This document shows positions 10,563-18,720 of a stretch of 64,000 nucleotides of DNA, one piece after another. Location of the stretch: contig CAVUNW010000003.1 of NCBI GenBank assembly GCA_963742865.1, forward strand, positions 1-64,000, read 5' to 3'. Origin of the DNA: Bog-532 sp963742865 (GTDB taxonomy: Bacteria > Actinomycetota > Actinomycetes > Streptosporangiales > Streptosporangiaceae). Below the pieces are notes generated by a model. It was not told the origin of the DNA. It did not search any database and was given only the letters and a program-made list of their open reading frames with translations. The position numbers were made by a program, and so were the translations under genes. The stretch's first letter is position 1. Each line of letters begins with the position of its first letter.

Positions 10563-10635
10563 CTCCCGCGATAGGACTCGAACCTATAACCTGCCGGTTA
10601 ACAGCCGGACGCTCTGCCGATTGAGCTACGCGGGA
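10563..10635 (-). tRNA. tRNA-Asn (anticodon GUU)
   Basis: On the minus strand a 73-base cloverleaf begins TCCCGCG and ends CGCGGGA with discriminator G. The D-arm is GCTCAATCGGCAGAGC, the anticodon loop is CTGTTAA (GUU, Asn) and the T-arm is AGGTTCGAGTCCT. CCA is encoded at 10560-10562. The first anticodon-stem pair looks like a U-C mismatch, the other four pair. The gene marks the boundary between the mobile-element graveyard (its 3' side) and conserved chromosome. Confidence 0.95.
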
Positions 10636-10980
10636 TCGCGTGGCACCGGGGGCGCGAACCAGCCAGCGTGACTGCCCTGCTGGGCAGCCCAGCGTGTCTC
10701 CCGCTGTGCCGACGGCCCGCCCATCCGTGCCGGGTCCTAAGAGTAGCGTATCCGGGGCATGGCCGTGCGCAGCGTCCCGCCGAAGGGCAGGCCGGTGCCC
10801 GGATTCCCGCCTAGTTAGCGAGACTCGCGCTGGTGGGAGCCGGTGGCAGGCCGTGCGGGGCGGCTCCGGAGCGGTGGTCCTGCTCGCGTGGCTGCTTTCC
10901 GGTGGCATGGGCGAAGGAGTACGAAGGTTGTTAGCGGGGAAGTCAACTAAGCACGACCACATGGTTAAGAGAGGCACATA

Positions 10981-11337
10981 ATGCGGTATCGAGTCACGCT
11001 TGTCGCCGGGTTCGCCGCTGGGTATGTCCTCGGCGCGCGTGCTGGCCGGGAACGTTATGAGCAGATACGACGGCTGAGCCAGCGCGCGGCGGAAAGCCCC
11101 GCGGTACAGAAGGCCGTGGGCACGGTCGGCTCGAAGGCGACCGAGCTGGGCAGGACGGCCAAGGACAAGGCCTCCGAGAAGATGCCCGGCTTTGCCCAGA
11201 CCGCGATGAGCAAGGCCAGTACGATCCCGGGCCTGCGCAATCGGGTGAACGGCTCCACGGACTACGCCAACGACGGCGCGGACCTCTACAACCCGCCGCC
11301 GGCCACGGGGACGGACATGTACCCGGACGGCACCTGA
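10981..11337 (+). CDS. YtxH-like small membrane-anchored protein
   Basis: 118 residues. The N-terminus (YRVTLVAGFAAGYVLGARAG) is a short membrane segment with the G-Y-x-x-G-x-R-A-G pattern of YtxH-domain proteins. It is followed by a charged helical region (RERYEQIRRLSQRAAE ... KATELGRTAKDKASEK) and a Pro/Asn/Tyr-rich tail. A purine-rich GAGAGG lies 5 bases before the ATG. Function is unknown. Relatives are often stress-induced envelope proteins. It stands alone, convergent with rpoD. The 345 bases upstream (10636-10980) hold no other gene and presumably its promoter. Confidence 0.8.
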   Translation: MRYRVTLVAGFAAGYVLGARAGRERYEQIRRLSQRAAESPAVQKAVGTVGSKATELGRTAKDKASEKMPGFAQTAMSKASTIPGLRNRVNGSTDYANDGADLYNPPPATGTDMYPDGT

Positions 11338-11435
11338 CACCAGCTGGCAGCCAATCCGCCCGGTAGCCGCGGGTGCGGCCGCCGGGCGGATGAGCATGGC
11401 CGGGACGGGCCGCGCCCGCGGCCGTCCCCCGGGCA

Positions 11436-12596
11436 CTAATCCAGGTACTCGCGCAGCATCTGCGCGCGGCTCGGATGACGGAGCTTGGCCAGTGTCTTGG
11501 ACTCGATCTGGCGGATCCGCTCCCTGGTCACGCCGAACTCCCGGCCCACTTCCTCCAGCGTGCGGGGATGACCGTCGGTCAGGCCGAACCGCAGCTGGAT
11601 GATCCGCTGCTCACGCCGGGACAGGTCATCCAGGACGCGCTCCAGCTGGTCCTGCAACATGATGAACGCCGCGGCCTCGATCGGCACCACGGCGTCCGCG
11701 TCCTCGATGAAGTCGCCCAGATCGGACTCTTCCTCCCCGATCGGCGACTGCAGGGATACCGGTTCCTGGGCGATGCGCTGAATGTCAGCCACCCGCTCCG
11801 GCTCGATGCCCATCTCCGCCGCGATCTCCTCCGGCGTCGCTTCGCGCCCGAGGTCCTGGTGCAGCTGGCGCTGGACGCGGGCCAGCTTATTGATGGTCTC
11901 CACCATGTGCACGGGCACCCGGATGGTGCGCGCCTGGTCGGCGATCGCCCGGGTGATGGCCTGCCGGATCCACCACGTCGCGTAGGTGGAGAACTTGTAG
12001 CCGCGGGTGTAGTCGAACTTCTCGACCGCGCGGATCAGGCCCAGGTTCCCTTCCTGGATCAGGTCCAGGAAGACCAGGCCACGGCCGATGTAACGCTTGG
12101 CGATGGACACCACCAGGCGCAGGTTGGCCTCGATCAGCCGCTGTTTCGACCGCTCCCCCTCGGCCACCAGGAGCGCCAGGTCCGCCGCCTCGGCGCCCTG
12201 CAGCGGGAAGCCGCCGCGCAGTTTCTCGTCCGCGAACAGGCCCGCCTCGATCGACTTGGCCAGCTCGACCTCGTCTTCGGCGGTCAGCAGGGGCACGCGC
12301 CCGATCTCCCGCAGGTAGATCCGCACCAGGTCGCTGGTGGCGGCGGGCCGGCCCAGATCCGCCTCCCCCGCGGGTCTGGGTTCCTCCACCTCCTCGCGGG
12401 GAGCGTCGATAAGCTCGATGCCCTCATCACCCAGCATCCGCACGACATCGCCGAGCGCATCGGGTGAGAGTTCGTGGCGGTCGAGAGCGGTAGCGACGTC
12501 CGCCATGGTCAGGGAACCCCGTTCCCTCCCAAGCGCCACGAGATGAGTCATCTGTTCGGCCAGTGACGGCCCGCTTGTCAGTACGCTGAGGCTCAC
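11436..12596 (-). CDS. rpoD: Principal RNA polymerase sigma factor (sigma-70 group 1/2, HrdB/SigA-like)
   Basis: Regions in order: 1.2 (SDLVRIYLREIGRVPLLTAEDE), 2.1-2.4 with the core-binding and -10-binding signature (NLRLVVSIAKRYIGRGL, DLIQEGNLGLIRAVEKFDY, YKFSTYATWWIRQAI), region 3 (ATPEEIAAEMGIEPERV) and 4.2 (LEEVGREFGVTRERIRQIE) that reads the -35 box. It binds core polymerase and directs most transcription. The open frame extends to 12728, but sequence resembling the family begins at VSLSVLTSG, so GTG at 12596 (386 residues) is preferred. No Shine-Dalgarno lies before it, so it may be translated leaderless. Met at 12551 is the alternative. It lies just downstream of dnaG on the same strand, a classical macromolecular-synthesis arrangement. 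Confidence 0.93.
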   Translation of the reverse strand: MSLSVLTSGPSLAEQMTHLVALGRERGSLTMADVATALDRHELSPDALGDVVRMLGDEGIELIDAPREEVEEPRPAGEADLGRPAATSDLVRIYLREIGRVPLLTAEDEVELAKSIEAGLFADEKLRGGFPLQGAEAADLALLVAEGERSKQRLIEANLRLVVSIAKRYIGRGLVFLDLIQEGNLGLIRAVEKFDYTRGYKFSTYATWWIRQAITRAIADQARTIRVPVHMVETINKLARVQRQLHQDLGREATPEEIAAEMGIEPERVADIQRIAQEPVSLQSPIGEEESDLGDFIEDADAVVPIEAAAFIMLQDQLERVLDDLSRREQRIIQLRFGLTDGHPRTLEEVGREFGVTRERIRQIESKTLAKLRHPSRAQMLREYLD

Positions 12597-12618
12597 GTGA
12601 ACCAGTGTGCGACACGAA

Positions 12619-12634
12619 CCCCCGGTTACGGGGG
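12619..12634 (-). promoter_or_regulatory. Hairpin in the rpoD upstream region
   Basis: CCCCCG-GTTA-CGGGGG forms a perfect 6-bp stem with a 4-base loop, about 23 bases upstream of the proposed rpoD start. It could be the 3' border of dnaG transcripts or a leader structure of rpoD. The remainder of the 230-base gap holds no gene. Confidence 0.35.
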
Positions 12635-12825
12635 ACCTAATTTTGTCACCTTCCCGGTAGTTACGGTGATAACTAGCTGTCCGTAACCTGCCCCGGTAGG
12701 AATCTGGGCCGTTATGCCGCCGCCGCACTGAGTGACCGCGCGGCCGGGGAAACGGCTGACGCGTTAGGCCCGGGGCCTCTCGGCACCGGCGGCGCTCCGC
12801 AGCTAGGCTCCGCCGCGTGCTGCCT

Positions 12826-14847
12826 CTAGGCGCCGGCGGCGCGGTCGAGCAGGGCCTTGCGCCGCTGCTCCAGTCCTACCAGGTCGCCGAAGAGCTGGTT
12901 GTAGGGCACCTGCTGCTGGACCGGGTTCATCCGCTGCAGCTTCGACTTCACCGCGCCGATCTCCCGGCTCACGGCGAGCTCCCCCACCCGGGCCAGGACT
13001 CTATCGACGTACCGGACATCCGGTTCGCCGTTGGCCTTGAGCGGTTCCACGGCGAGCAGGGTGATGAACGCGCGGGCCCGGTCGTTGGGCGCCTCGTCGC
13101 GCAGCCGCGCCGCCCATTCACGGCCGCCGCCGGCCACGCCTGTGCCACCCGACTCGGCGATCAGCCGGAACACGGCCGCGTGCACGGGCACCGTGAACGC
13201 CTCGGCACCGAGGGCATCGAACTCGGGCCCGCACAGTCCCGGCCGCTGAACCGCGAGCTTGAGCGCCTCGCGCTCGACCTGGACCACGGGATCGGAGGGG
13301 TCATATCCCGCTTCGCCCAGTACGCCCGGCGAACCGGACGGCTGCCGCTGGCCGTTCCCCTGGCCCTCGCGGGCGGGCGCGCCGTTCCCGTTGCCGTTCG
13401 CCCCGTAGGGACCGTGCGGCCCGGCGGGCCCGGCCGGGCCGTGGCCCGCGGTGCCGGGGCGCGCCGCATCCCGCCGCCCGGATCGCGCGCCACCGCGCCC
13501 GGCATCGCCGCCCGGGCCGTCGCCCGCGTGCGCCCTGACCCGGGACAGCACGAAGCGCTCGTCCATCAGGCCAAGCCAGCGGTCGAGGTTGACGGCATAG
13601 CGCGACCGCAGACCGGAATCCTTGATCCGGGCCACGATCGGGGCGGCCTCATCCAGCGCCGCGATCTGGCCCTCGGTCGTGTCCAGGTCGTGCTTGGCCA
13701 CCACGCTGCGGATGGCGAACTCGAACAGCGGCACACGCCGCGCGACCAGGTCGCGGACGGCGGCGTCGCCGTGGGCGAGGCGGAGGTCGCACGGGTCGAG
13801 GCCATCGGGCTGGACCGTTACGTACGTCTGGGTGACGAAGCGCTCCTCCATGCCGAACGCGCGCAGCGCCGCCTTCTGCCCGGCGGCGTCGCCGTCGAAC
13901 GTGAAGATGACCTCACCGGCGGCGCCGTCGGTATCCATCACCAGGCGGCGGAGCACCTTGATGTGCTCGTCGCCGAACGAGGTGCCGCACGTGGCCACGG
14001 CCGTCGGGACCCCGGCCAGATGGCAGGCCATGACGTCGGTGTAGCCCTCGACGATGACGGCCTGGCGCCGGTGCGAGATCTCCCGCTTGGCCAGGTCGGC
14101 CCCGTAGAGCACCGTGCTCTTGCGGAAGAGCGGCGTTTCCGGCGTATTAAGGTATTTCGGTCCGTCCTCATCCGGGTCGAGCTTGCGCGCACCGAACGCG
14201 ATGACGTCCCCGGACAGGTCGCGGATGGGCCACATGAGGCGGTTGCGGAACCGGTCGACTGGGCCCCGGCGGCCTTCCCGGGCCAGTCCCCCGGCGATAA
14301 TCTCCGCGTCGGAGAAGCCCCGTGCGCGCAGATGCCGGGTCAGGTCCTCCCACGCGGCGGGCGCGTAGCCGACGCCGAACTTCTCCGCGTCGGCGCGCTC
14401 GAAGCCGCGCTCGGACAGGAAGGCCCGTCCCGCCGCGGCGCCGGGCCCCTGGAGTTGCTCCTGGTAGAACTCGGCCGCGGCCCGGTGCGCGTCCACCAGC
14501 CGGCGGCGCCGGCTTTGCTCCTGGCCGGGCACGTACCCGCCTTGCTCATAGCGCAGGTCGATCCCGGCCCGCCCGGCCAGCCGCTCGACCGCCTCGATGA
14601 ACGTGAGACCGTCGATCTTCTGCACGAACTTGATGACGTCTCCGCCTTCCCCGCAGGCAAAGCAGTAGTAGAGGCCGCGCGCGGGGGTGACGTTGAACGA
14701 GGGTGTCTTCTCGTCGTGGAACGGGCACAGCCCCTTGAGGGAGTCACCGCCGGCGCTACGCAGCTGCAGGTACTCCCCGATCACCTCGTCGATCGGCGAC
14801 CGGTCGCGGACGACCGCGATGTCCTCGTCGCGGATCCGGCCCGCCAT
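12826..14847 (-). CDS. dnaG: DNA primase
   Basis: The zinc-binding CHC2 domain is at the N-terminus (CPFHDEKTPSFN, YYCFACGEGGD), followed by the RNA polymerase core with the TOPRIM motif EGYTDVMACHLAG and acidic TFDGDAAGQKAA. A low-complexity Gly/Ala/Arg/Asn linker follows (about residues 445-515), then a C-terminal helicase-binding domain. It makes RNA primers for replication. ATG at 14847 starts MAGRIRDEDI, the family start. The frame extends 12 codons upstream to 14883, which I do not use. About 673 residues, usual for the family. It is followed by rpoD. Confidence 0.95.
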   Translation of the reverse strand: MAGRIRDEDIAVVRDRSPIDEVIGEYLQLRSAGGDSLKGLCPFHDEKTPSFNVTPARGLYYCFACGEGGDVIKFVQKIDGLTFIEAVERLAGRAGIDLRYEQGGYVPGQEQSRRRRLVDAHRAAAEFYQEQLQGPGAAAGRAFLSERGFERADAEKFGVGYAPAAWEDLTRHLRARGFSDAEIIAGGLAREGRRGPVDRFRNRLMWPIRDLSGDVIAFGARKLDPDEDGPKYLNTPETPLFRKSTVLYGADLAKREISHRRQAVIVEGYTDVMACHLAGVPTAVATCGTSFGDEHIKVLRRLVMDTDGAAGEVIFTFDGDAAGQKAALRAFGMEERFVTQTYVTVQPDGLDPCDLRLAHGDAAVRDLVARRVPLFEFAIRSVVAKHDLDTTEGQIAALDEAAPIVARIKDSGLRSRYAVNLDRWLGLMDERFVLSRVRAHAGDGPGGDAGRGGARSGRRDAARPGTAGHGPAGPAGPHGPYGANGNGNGAPAREGQGNGQRQPSGSPGVLGEAGYDPSDPVVQVEREALKLAVQRPGLCGPEFDALGAEAFTVPVHAAVFRLIAESGGTGVAGGGREWAARLRDEAPNDRARAFITLLAVEPLKANGEPDVRYVDRVLARVGELAVSREIGAVKSKLQRMNPVQQQVPYNQLFGDLVGLEQRRKALLDRAAGA

Positions 14848-15092
14848 CTTCCGCCTCCGCTCTGCGCCCACCCGGAGCAGCACGTCGTGGGCTATCTCCA
14901 GACAAATTATCGCCCCCGAGGGCCCCGGCTTCCGGCATTCCGGCTCGCGCGCCGGCTTCCGTTGGGCTCTTCGGCCGGGCCGCGCCCGCCGGGCCCCTTC
15001 GCTCGATCAGCGGGCTGAGTCTAACCGCCGCGCGACCGGACCGGCGCACCGATGCTGCTCCGGTGCTGTCCCGCCCCGTAGCCTTGGATGTC

Positions 15093-15827
15093 ATGGTCTC
15101 GCCCGAACTGCTGGTCCTGTGGGATGTCGACCACACGCTCCTCAACGCGGGCGGCCTGAGCAGCCACCTCTACGGCGTCGTGTTCGCCGACCTGTTCGGG
15201 CGCGAGCTGCCGCAGGTCGCCCCGATGGCCGGTCGCACCGACCGGGCCATCATCGTGGAGACGCTGGCCATGGCCGGGGTCCCTGACCCGCGCGGGCACG
15301 TCGACGCGTTCATGGCGGGCCTGACCCGGCAGGCCCCGGCCTACGGCGAGCTGGTCCGGCAGCGCGGCCACGCCCTGCCGGGCGCGGTGGCGGCGCTCAC
15401 CGCGCTGGCCGCGCCCGCGCCAGCACCGCCGAATGGCATCGTGCGGGTCCGCCAGTCCGTCCTGACCGGCAATATCCGCCCGCTGGCCGAGGTCAAGCTC
15501 GGCGCCCTGGGCCTTCGCGGGTTGCTGGAGCTGGACATCGGGGCGTTCGGCGACTCACACGAGGTCCGTTCCGAGCTGGTGCACGTGGCCCGGTCGCGTG
15601 CCGCAGCGGCCGCCGGGGCTGACTTCAGCGGCGAGGCCACCGTGCTGGTCGGGGACACGCCGCTGGACGTGGCGGCGGCGCTGGCGACCGGAGCGCGTGC
15701 GGTGGGCGTCGCGACCGGCAGCTACTCCGAGGCGGACCTGGACGCCGCCGGTGCCCACGCCGTCCTGCGGGACCTGACCGACACGCCGCGGGTCCTGGCG
15801 GCCATCCGGGGGCCGCATGGGCGGTAG
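15093..15827 (+). CDS. HAD-superfamily hydrolase
   Basis: About 244 residues. Motif I is LWDVDHTLLNAGG (nucleophile Asp and acid Asp), a Thr/Ser motif II lies at SVLTGNIRP, and the C-terminal Mg-binding motif is LVGDTPLDVAAALATGARAVGVATGSYS. This is the phosphoglycolate-phosphatase-like type with a helical cap (residues 20-95). It likely dephosphorylates a small metabolite, but the substrate cannot be read from the sequence. ATG at 15093 fits the conserved start (MVSPELLVLWDVDHT); the frame extends to 15063. It is divergent from dnaG and followed by a NUDIX gene on the same strand. Confidence 0.87.
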   Translation: MVSPELLVLWDVDHTLLNAGGLSSHLYGVVFADLFGRELPQVAPMAGRTDRAIIVETLAMAGVPDPRGHVDAFMAGLTRQAPAYGELVRQRGHALPGAVAALTALAAPAPAPPNGIVRVRQSVLTGNIRPLAEVKLGALGLRGLLELDIGAFGDSHEVRSELVHVARSRAAAAAGADFSGEATVLVGDTPLDVAAALATGARAVGVATGSYSEADLDAAGAHAVLRDLTDTPRVLAAIRGPHGR

Positions 15828-15941
15828 CCAGCAGGCCGGGGCCGGGCCAGCGCGAGACAGGAGCGTGCAGCGGAGAGCCGGGCCGGCGGCGAGGTCCGGG
15901 GCCGTCGTCGCGGACGGCGCGGACGGCGCGGACGGCGCGCG

Positions 15942-16559
15942 ATGGTAACGCCGTCGCCGGCGGCGGACCGGGCGGTCCTGGCGGCGAGCATCGCCCGGTT
16001 CAGCCGCGCCGAGGTTGCCGCGGACGGCCTGAAGGCCGCGTCGGTCACGCTCTGCGTCGTCCTCGATGAGGACGTGCCGTCACTCCTGATCACCCGGCGG
16101 GCGGCGGGCCTGCGCAACCATGCCGGCCAGTGGGCGCTGCCCGGCGGGCGCCGGGACCCGGGCGAGTCCATCGAGGACGCCGCGCGCCGGGAGCTACTTG
16201 AGGAGACCGGCGTCGAGGTCGCGGCGGACGATGTTCTCGGGCTGCTGGACGACTACGTCACGCGATCGGGGTACGTGATGTCCCCGGTAGTCGCCTGGGG
16301 CGGGCCGGCCAGCCCCGCGATGAGCGGTTCGGCGGCCGAAGTCGCGCAGATCCACGTGATCCCGCTGGCCGACTTCGACGTCGCACCCCGGTTGCTGCGC
16401 ATCCCCGAATCGGACAATCCGGTCATCCAGCTGCCGCTGCTCGGCGGGTACCTGCACGCGCCGACCGCGGCGATCATCTACCAGTTCTGCCAGGTCGCGC
16501 TGCACGGCCTGGCGACCAGGGTGGCACACTTCGAGCAGCCCGTCTTCGCCTGGAAGTGA
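15942..16559 (+). CDS. NUDIX hydrolase (CoA pyrophosphatase-like)
   Basis: 205 residues with a complete NUDIX box, GGRRDPGESIEDAARRELLEE, and an upstream WALPGGRR as in CoA/ADP-ribose pyrophosphatases. The frame is preceded by a short tandem of a GGACGGCGC unit (about 15914-15940) that reaches almost to the ATG and leaves no clear ribosome site. It hydrolyses a nucleoside diphosphate linked to another group; the exact substrate is uncertain. Its last 86 bases overlap, antisense, the end of the truncated DUF559 gene. Confidence 0.88.
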   Translation: MVTPSPAADRAVLAASIARFSRAEVAADGLKAASVTLCVVLDEDVPSLLITRRAAGLRNHAGQWALPGGRRDPGESIEDAARRELLEETGVEVAADDVLGLLDDYVTRSGYVMSPVVAWGGPASPAMSGSAAEVAQIHVIPLADFDVAPRLLRIPESDNPVIQLPLLGGYLHAPTAAIIYQFCQVALHGLATRVAHFEQPVFAWK

Positions 16560-17170
16560 CGGTGCGGGCGACCGAGTGGCACCGGGGGGCGCAGCGCTGG
16601 CTGGGGCCTTGCCAGCCGCGCTGGCGGAGGACACCGGCGATCTGCGTGGCCACCTGGCAGGGCTGTCCCGTGACGTCGGCCCAGCCGTATCGCAAGGTGA
16701 TGATCCCGTCGGCAGCACCGGCGTTGTCGCGGCGGTAATCCCGCCAGCGCTCCCCGGACGGATGCGCGGCCCGCCCGTCGAGCTCGGCGCAGACGAGGTA
16801 GTCCTCGTAAAGGTTGTCGAGGTAGGAAACCCGCCCTTGGCGGATGACGCGGGCCTGCCGCACCGCGCGCGGTAGCCCGTGCGGGCGTTCCACATCGCGG
16901 ACGTAGCGGTGCTCCAGGTTCGAGCGGACGCCGTCGTCCACATCGTCCAGGCACGCCGCCAGCTCGGCCCGCCATCGCATCTTCGGACGCGCAGCCATGG
17001 CCCGCCGGATGCGCTCGGCATTCGTCAGCCATTTCCCGGTGGCGCGGAAAATCCAGCCGAACGCCTCGTCAATAGAACCGGCCGTCATGGCGAGATCCAG
17101 CACCGTCTCTTCGATCCGGGTCCGGGGCGGAAGCAGCGCGGGATGTCGCGCGTCGCATGCCCGCTCAACC
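16474..17170 (-). pseudogene. 5'-truncated DUF559-type (PD-(D/E)XK nuclease fold) protein
   Basis: The minus-strand frame reads HPALLPPRTRIEETVLDLA, a helical middle region (RRAMAARPKMRWRAELAACLDDV) and a C-terminal nuclease-like domain (SNLEHRYVRDVERPHGLP, VCAELDGRAAHP, RRDNAGAADGI, LRYGWADVTGQPC). This is the usual end of an actinobacterial family of about 300 residues whose N-terminal winged-helix half resembles AbiEi antitoxins. Here that half is missing: upstream of about 17170 the frame turns into unrelated Pro/His-rich text and then meets dgt. It may still be read from ATG at 17088. Likely a remnant of a transferred gene. Confidence 0.55.
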
Positions 17171-17294
17171 CACCACAAGCAAGACAGCAGCGTTGCAACC
17201 ACCCCCTGACTCCAAGCAGAAAACGCTGCCACGAAGGGGTCCAAGCCGGGCGGGGTGGGCACAGGAGGAGGCGGGTGGGCACAGAGGGGAGCGC

Positions 17295-18719
17295 TCAGGA
17301 GGGGGCGGTGGTGCGGCAGAGGCGGCGGTGCCAGGCGATGGCCGAGGTGTCGGTGAGGGAAGCGATCTGGTCGATCACCACGCGGCGGCGGGCGGCGTCG
17401 GAGGGGGCCGCGTCCCAGGCCGGGTGGAACACCGGGTCGAGCGTCCGCGGCGCGCCAATCTGGACGGTGGCCGCGAGCTCGGCGATCAGCTCGCGTTCGC
17501 GGGCCTGCGCGGCGGCCGCGCCCGCGCGTGTCATCACGTAGTGCGCCGCGACGGCTTTGAGCAGGGCGCATTCCAGCCGCTGGGTCCGCGGGACGACGAG
17601 GTCGCACGCGTAACGGGTCAGGCGAGTGCCCCCGTCCCGGGCACCCCCGCCGCGGGCGCCGCCGTTGACCTCCCCGCAGGCGGCGCGGGTGGCATCCTGG
17701 GCGGCGACGCAGAACCGGCCGACCAGTTCGCTGGTCAGGTTCTTCAGGGCAGCGAGGGCGTCGGGGCCGCCGTCGAAGCTTTTCGGCCAGCAGTCCAGGG
17801 CCATCAGGTCGTCGAACACCGTCGTCAGCTCGGCGATCGTGACCGAATCCGGCGGACAGTACAAGCGCTGTGCGACCTGGGCCACCGATGCCCGTTCGGA
17901 CGCATCATGCAGCTGCGTGAAGGTGATGAGACCGGCGTGCAGGCCATCCTCCACGTCGTGCACGGAATAGGCCACGTCGTCGGCCCAGTCCATGACCTGC
18001 GCCTCCAGGCACCGGCGCCGTCCCGGGGCACCCTGCCGGATCCAGCCGAAGACCTCGGCGTCGTCGGCGTAGTAATTGAACTTGGGTGGGGCGGGAACGT
18101 CGCCGAACGACAGATGGGTGCCCCGAGACAGGTGGGGATCGAGTGGCGGCTGGGACGCGCTGAGCTGGGGGGGCTGGGACGGGCTGAGCTGAGGGAGCTG
18201 GGACTGCTGGGGTGGGGCGGGCCAGGGGTACTTCAGGATGGCGTCCAGGGACGCCCGGGTGAGGTTCAGGCCGGCCCCGGGCACCTTGGTCTCCAGCCGG
18301 GTGAGCAGGCGGAGGGTCTGCGCGTTGCCCTCGAAGCCGCCGCAGCCCGCGGCCAGTTCCGCCAGGGCCATCTCGCCGTTGTGGCCGAACGGCGGATGGC
18401 CGATGTCGTGCGCCAGGCAGGCCGTCTCCACCAGGTCGGGATCGCACCCGATCACGGAGCCGATGCCCCGGCCGATCTGCGCGCACTCCAGCGAATGGGT
18501 CAGCCGGGTACGCGGGAAGTCCGCGTCGCCGACCGCCACCACCTGCGTCTTGGCCGCCAGGCGGCGCAGCGACGCGCTGTGCAGGACACGCGCCCGGTCC
18601 CGCTCGAACGCGCTCCGCCCGGCCCGCTTGGGCGGTTCAGCAACCCAGCGGGCCGTGGCGTGCGCGTCATAACCGGTCTCGCCCCAGACCAGCTCGCAGC
18701 TCTGTGTCTCGGACGTCAG
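17295..18719 (-). CDS. dgt: Deoxyguanosinetriphosphate triphosphohydrolase-like HD protein
   Basis: The HD-domain metal sites are present: TRLTHSLECAQIGR, CLAHDIGHPPFGHNGE and MDWADDVAYSVHDVEDG. It hydrolyses dNTPs to nucleoside plus triphosphate. About 474 residues if started where the family start should be, directly after ppdK. In that place no ATG or GTG is in frame (only CTG at 18719), and the open frame continues to ATG at 18890 inside ppdK, so the start is unresolved. Near 18115-18215 the coding DNA contains repeats that give a Gln/Pro/Ser-rich insert (QLPQLSPSQPPQLSASQPP) absent from usual relatives. A Gly/Arg-rich loop lies near 17640. Confidence 0.85.
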   Translation of the reverse strand: MTSETQSCELVWGETGYDAHATARWVAEPPKRAGRSAFERDRARVLHSASLRRLAAKTQVVAVGDADFPRTRLTHSLECAQIGRGIGSVIGCDPDLVETACLAHDIGHPPFGHNGEMALAELAAGCGGFEGNAQTLRLLTRLETKVPGAGLNLTRASLDAILKYPWPAPPQQSQLPQLSPSQPPQLSASQPPLDPHLSRGTHLSFGDVPAPPKFNYYADDAEVFGWIRQGAPGRRRCLEAQVMDWADDVAYSVHDVEDGLHAGLITFTQLHDASERASVAQVAQRLYCPPDSVTIAELTTVFDDLMALDCWPKSFDGGPDALAALKNLTSELVGRFCVAAQDATRAACGEVNGGARGGGARDGGTRLTRYACDLVVPRTQRLECALLKAVAAHYVMTRAGAAAAQARERELIAELAATVQIGAPRTLDPVFHPAWDAAPSDAARRRVVIDQIASLTDTSAIAWHRRLCRTTAPS

Positions 18720-18720
18720 C

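Noticed and set aside
10021..11436. A 471-codon minus-strand frame crossing tRNA-Asn and the YtxH-like gene
   Set aside because: It runs through a tRNA gene and has no recognisable domain.
12817..15018. A 733-codon open frame on the plus strand opposite dnaG
   Set aside because: It mirrors dnaG codon by codon with no domain of its own; long antisense frames are expected at this GC content.
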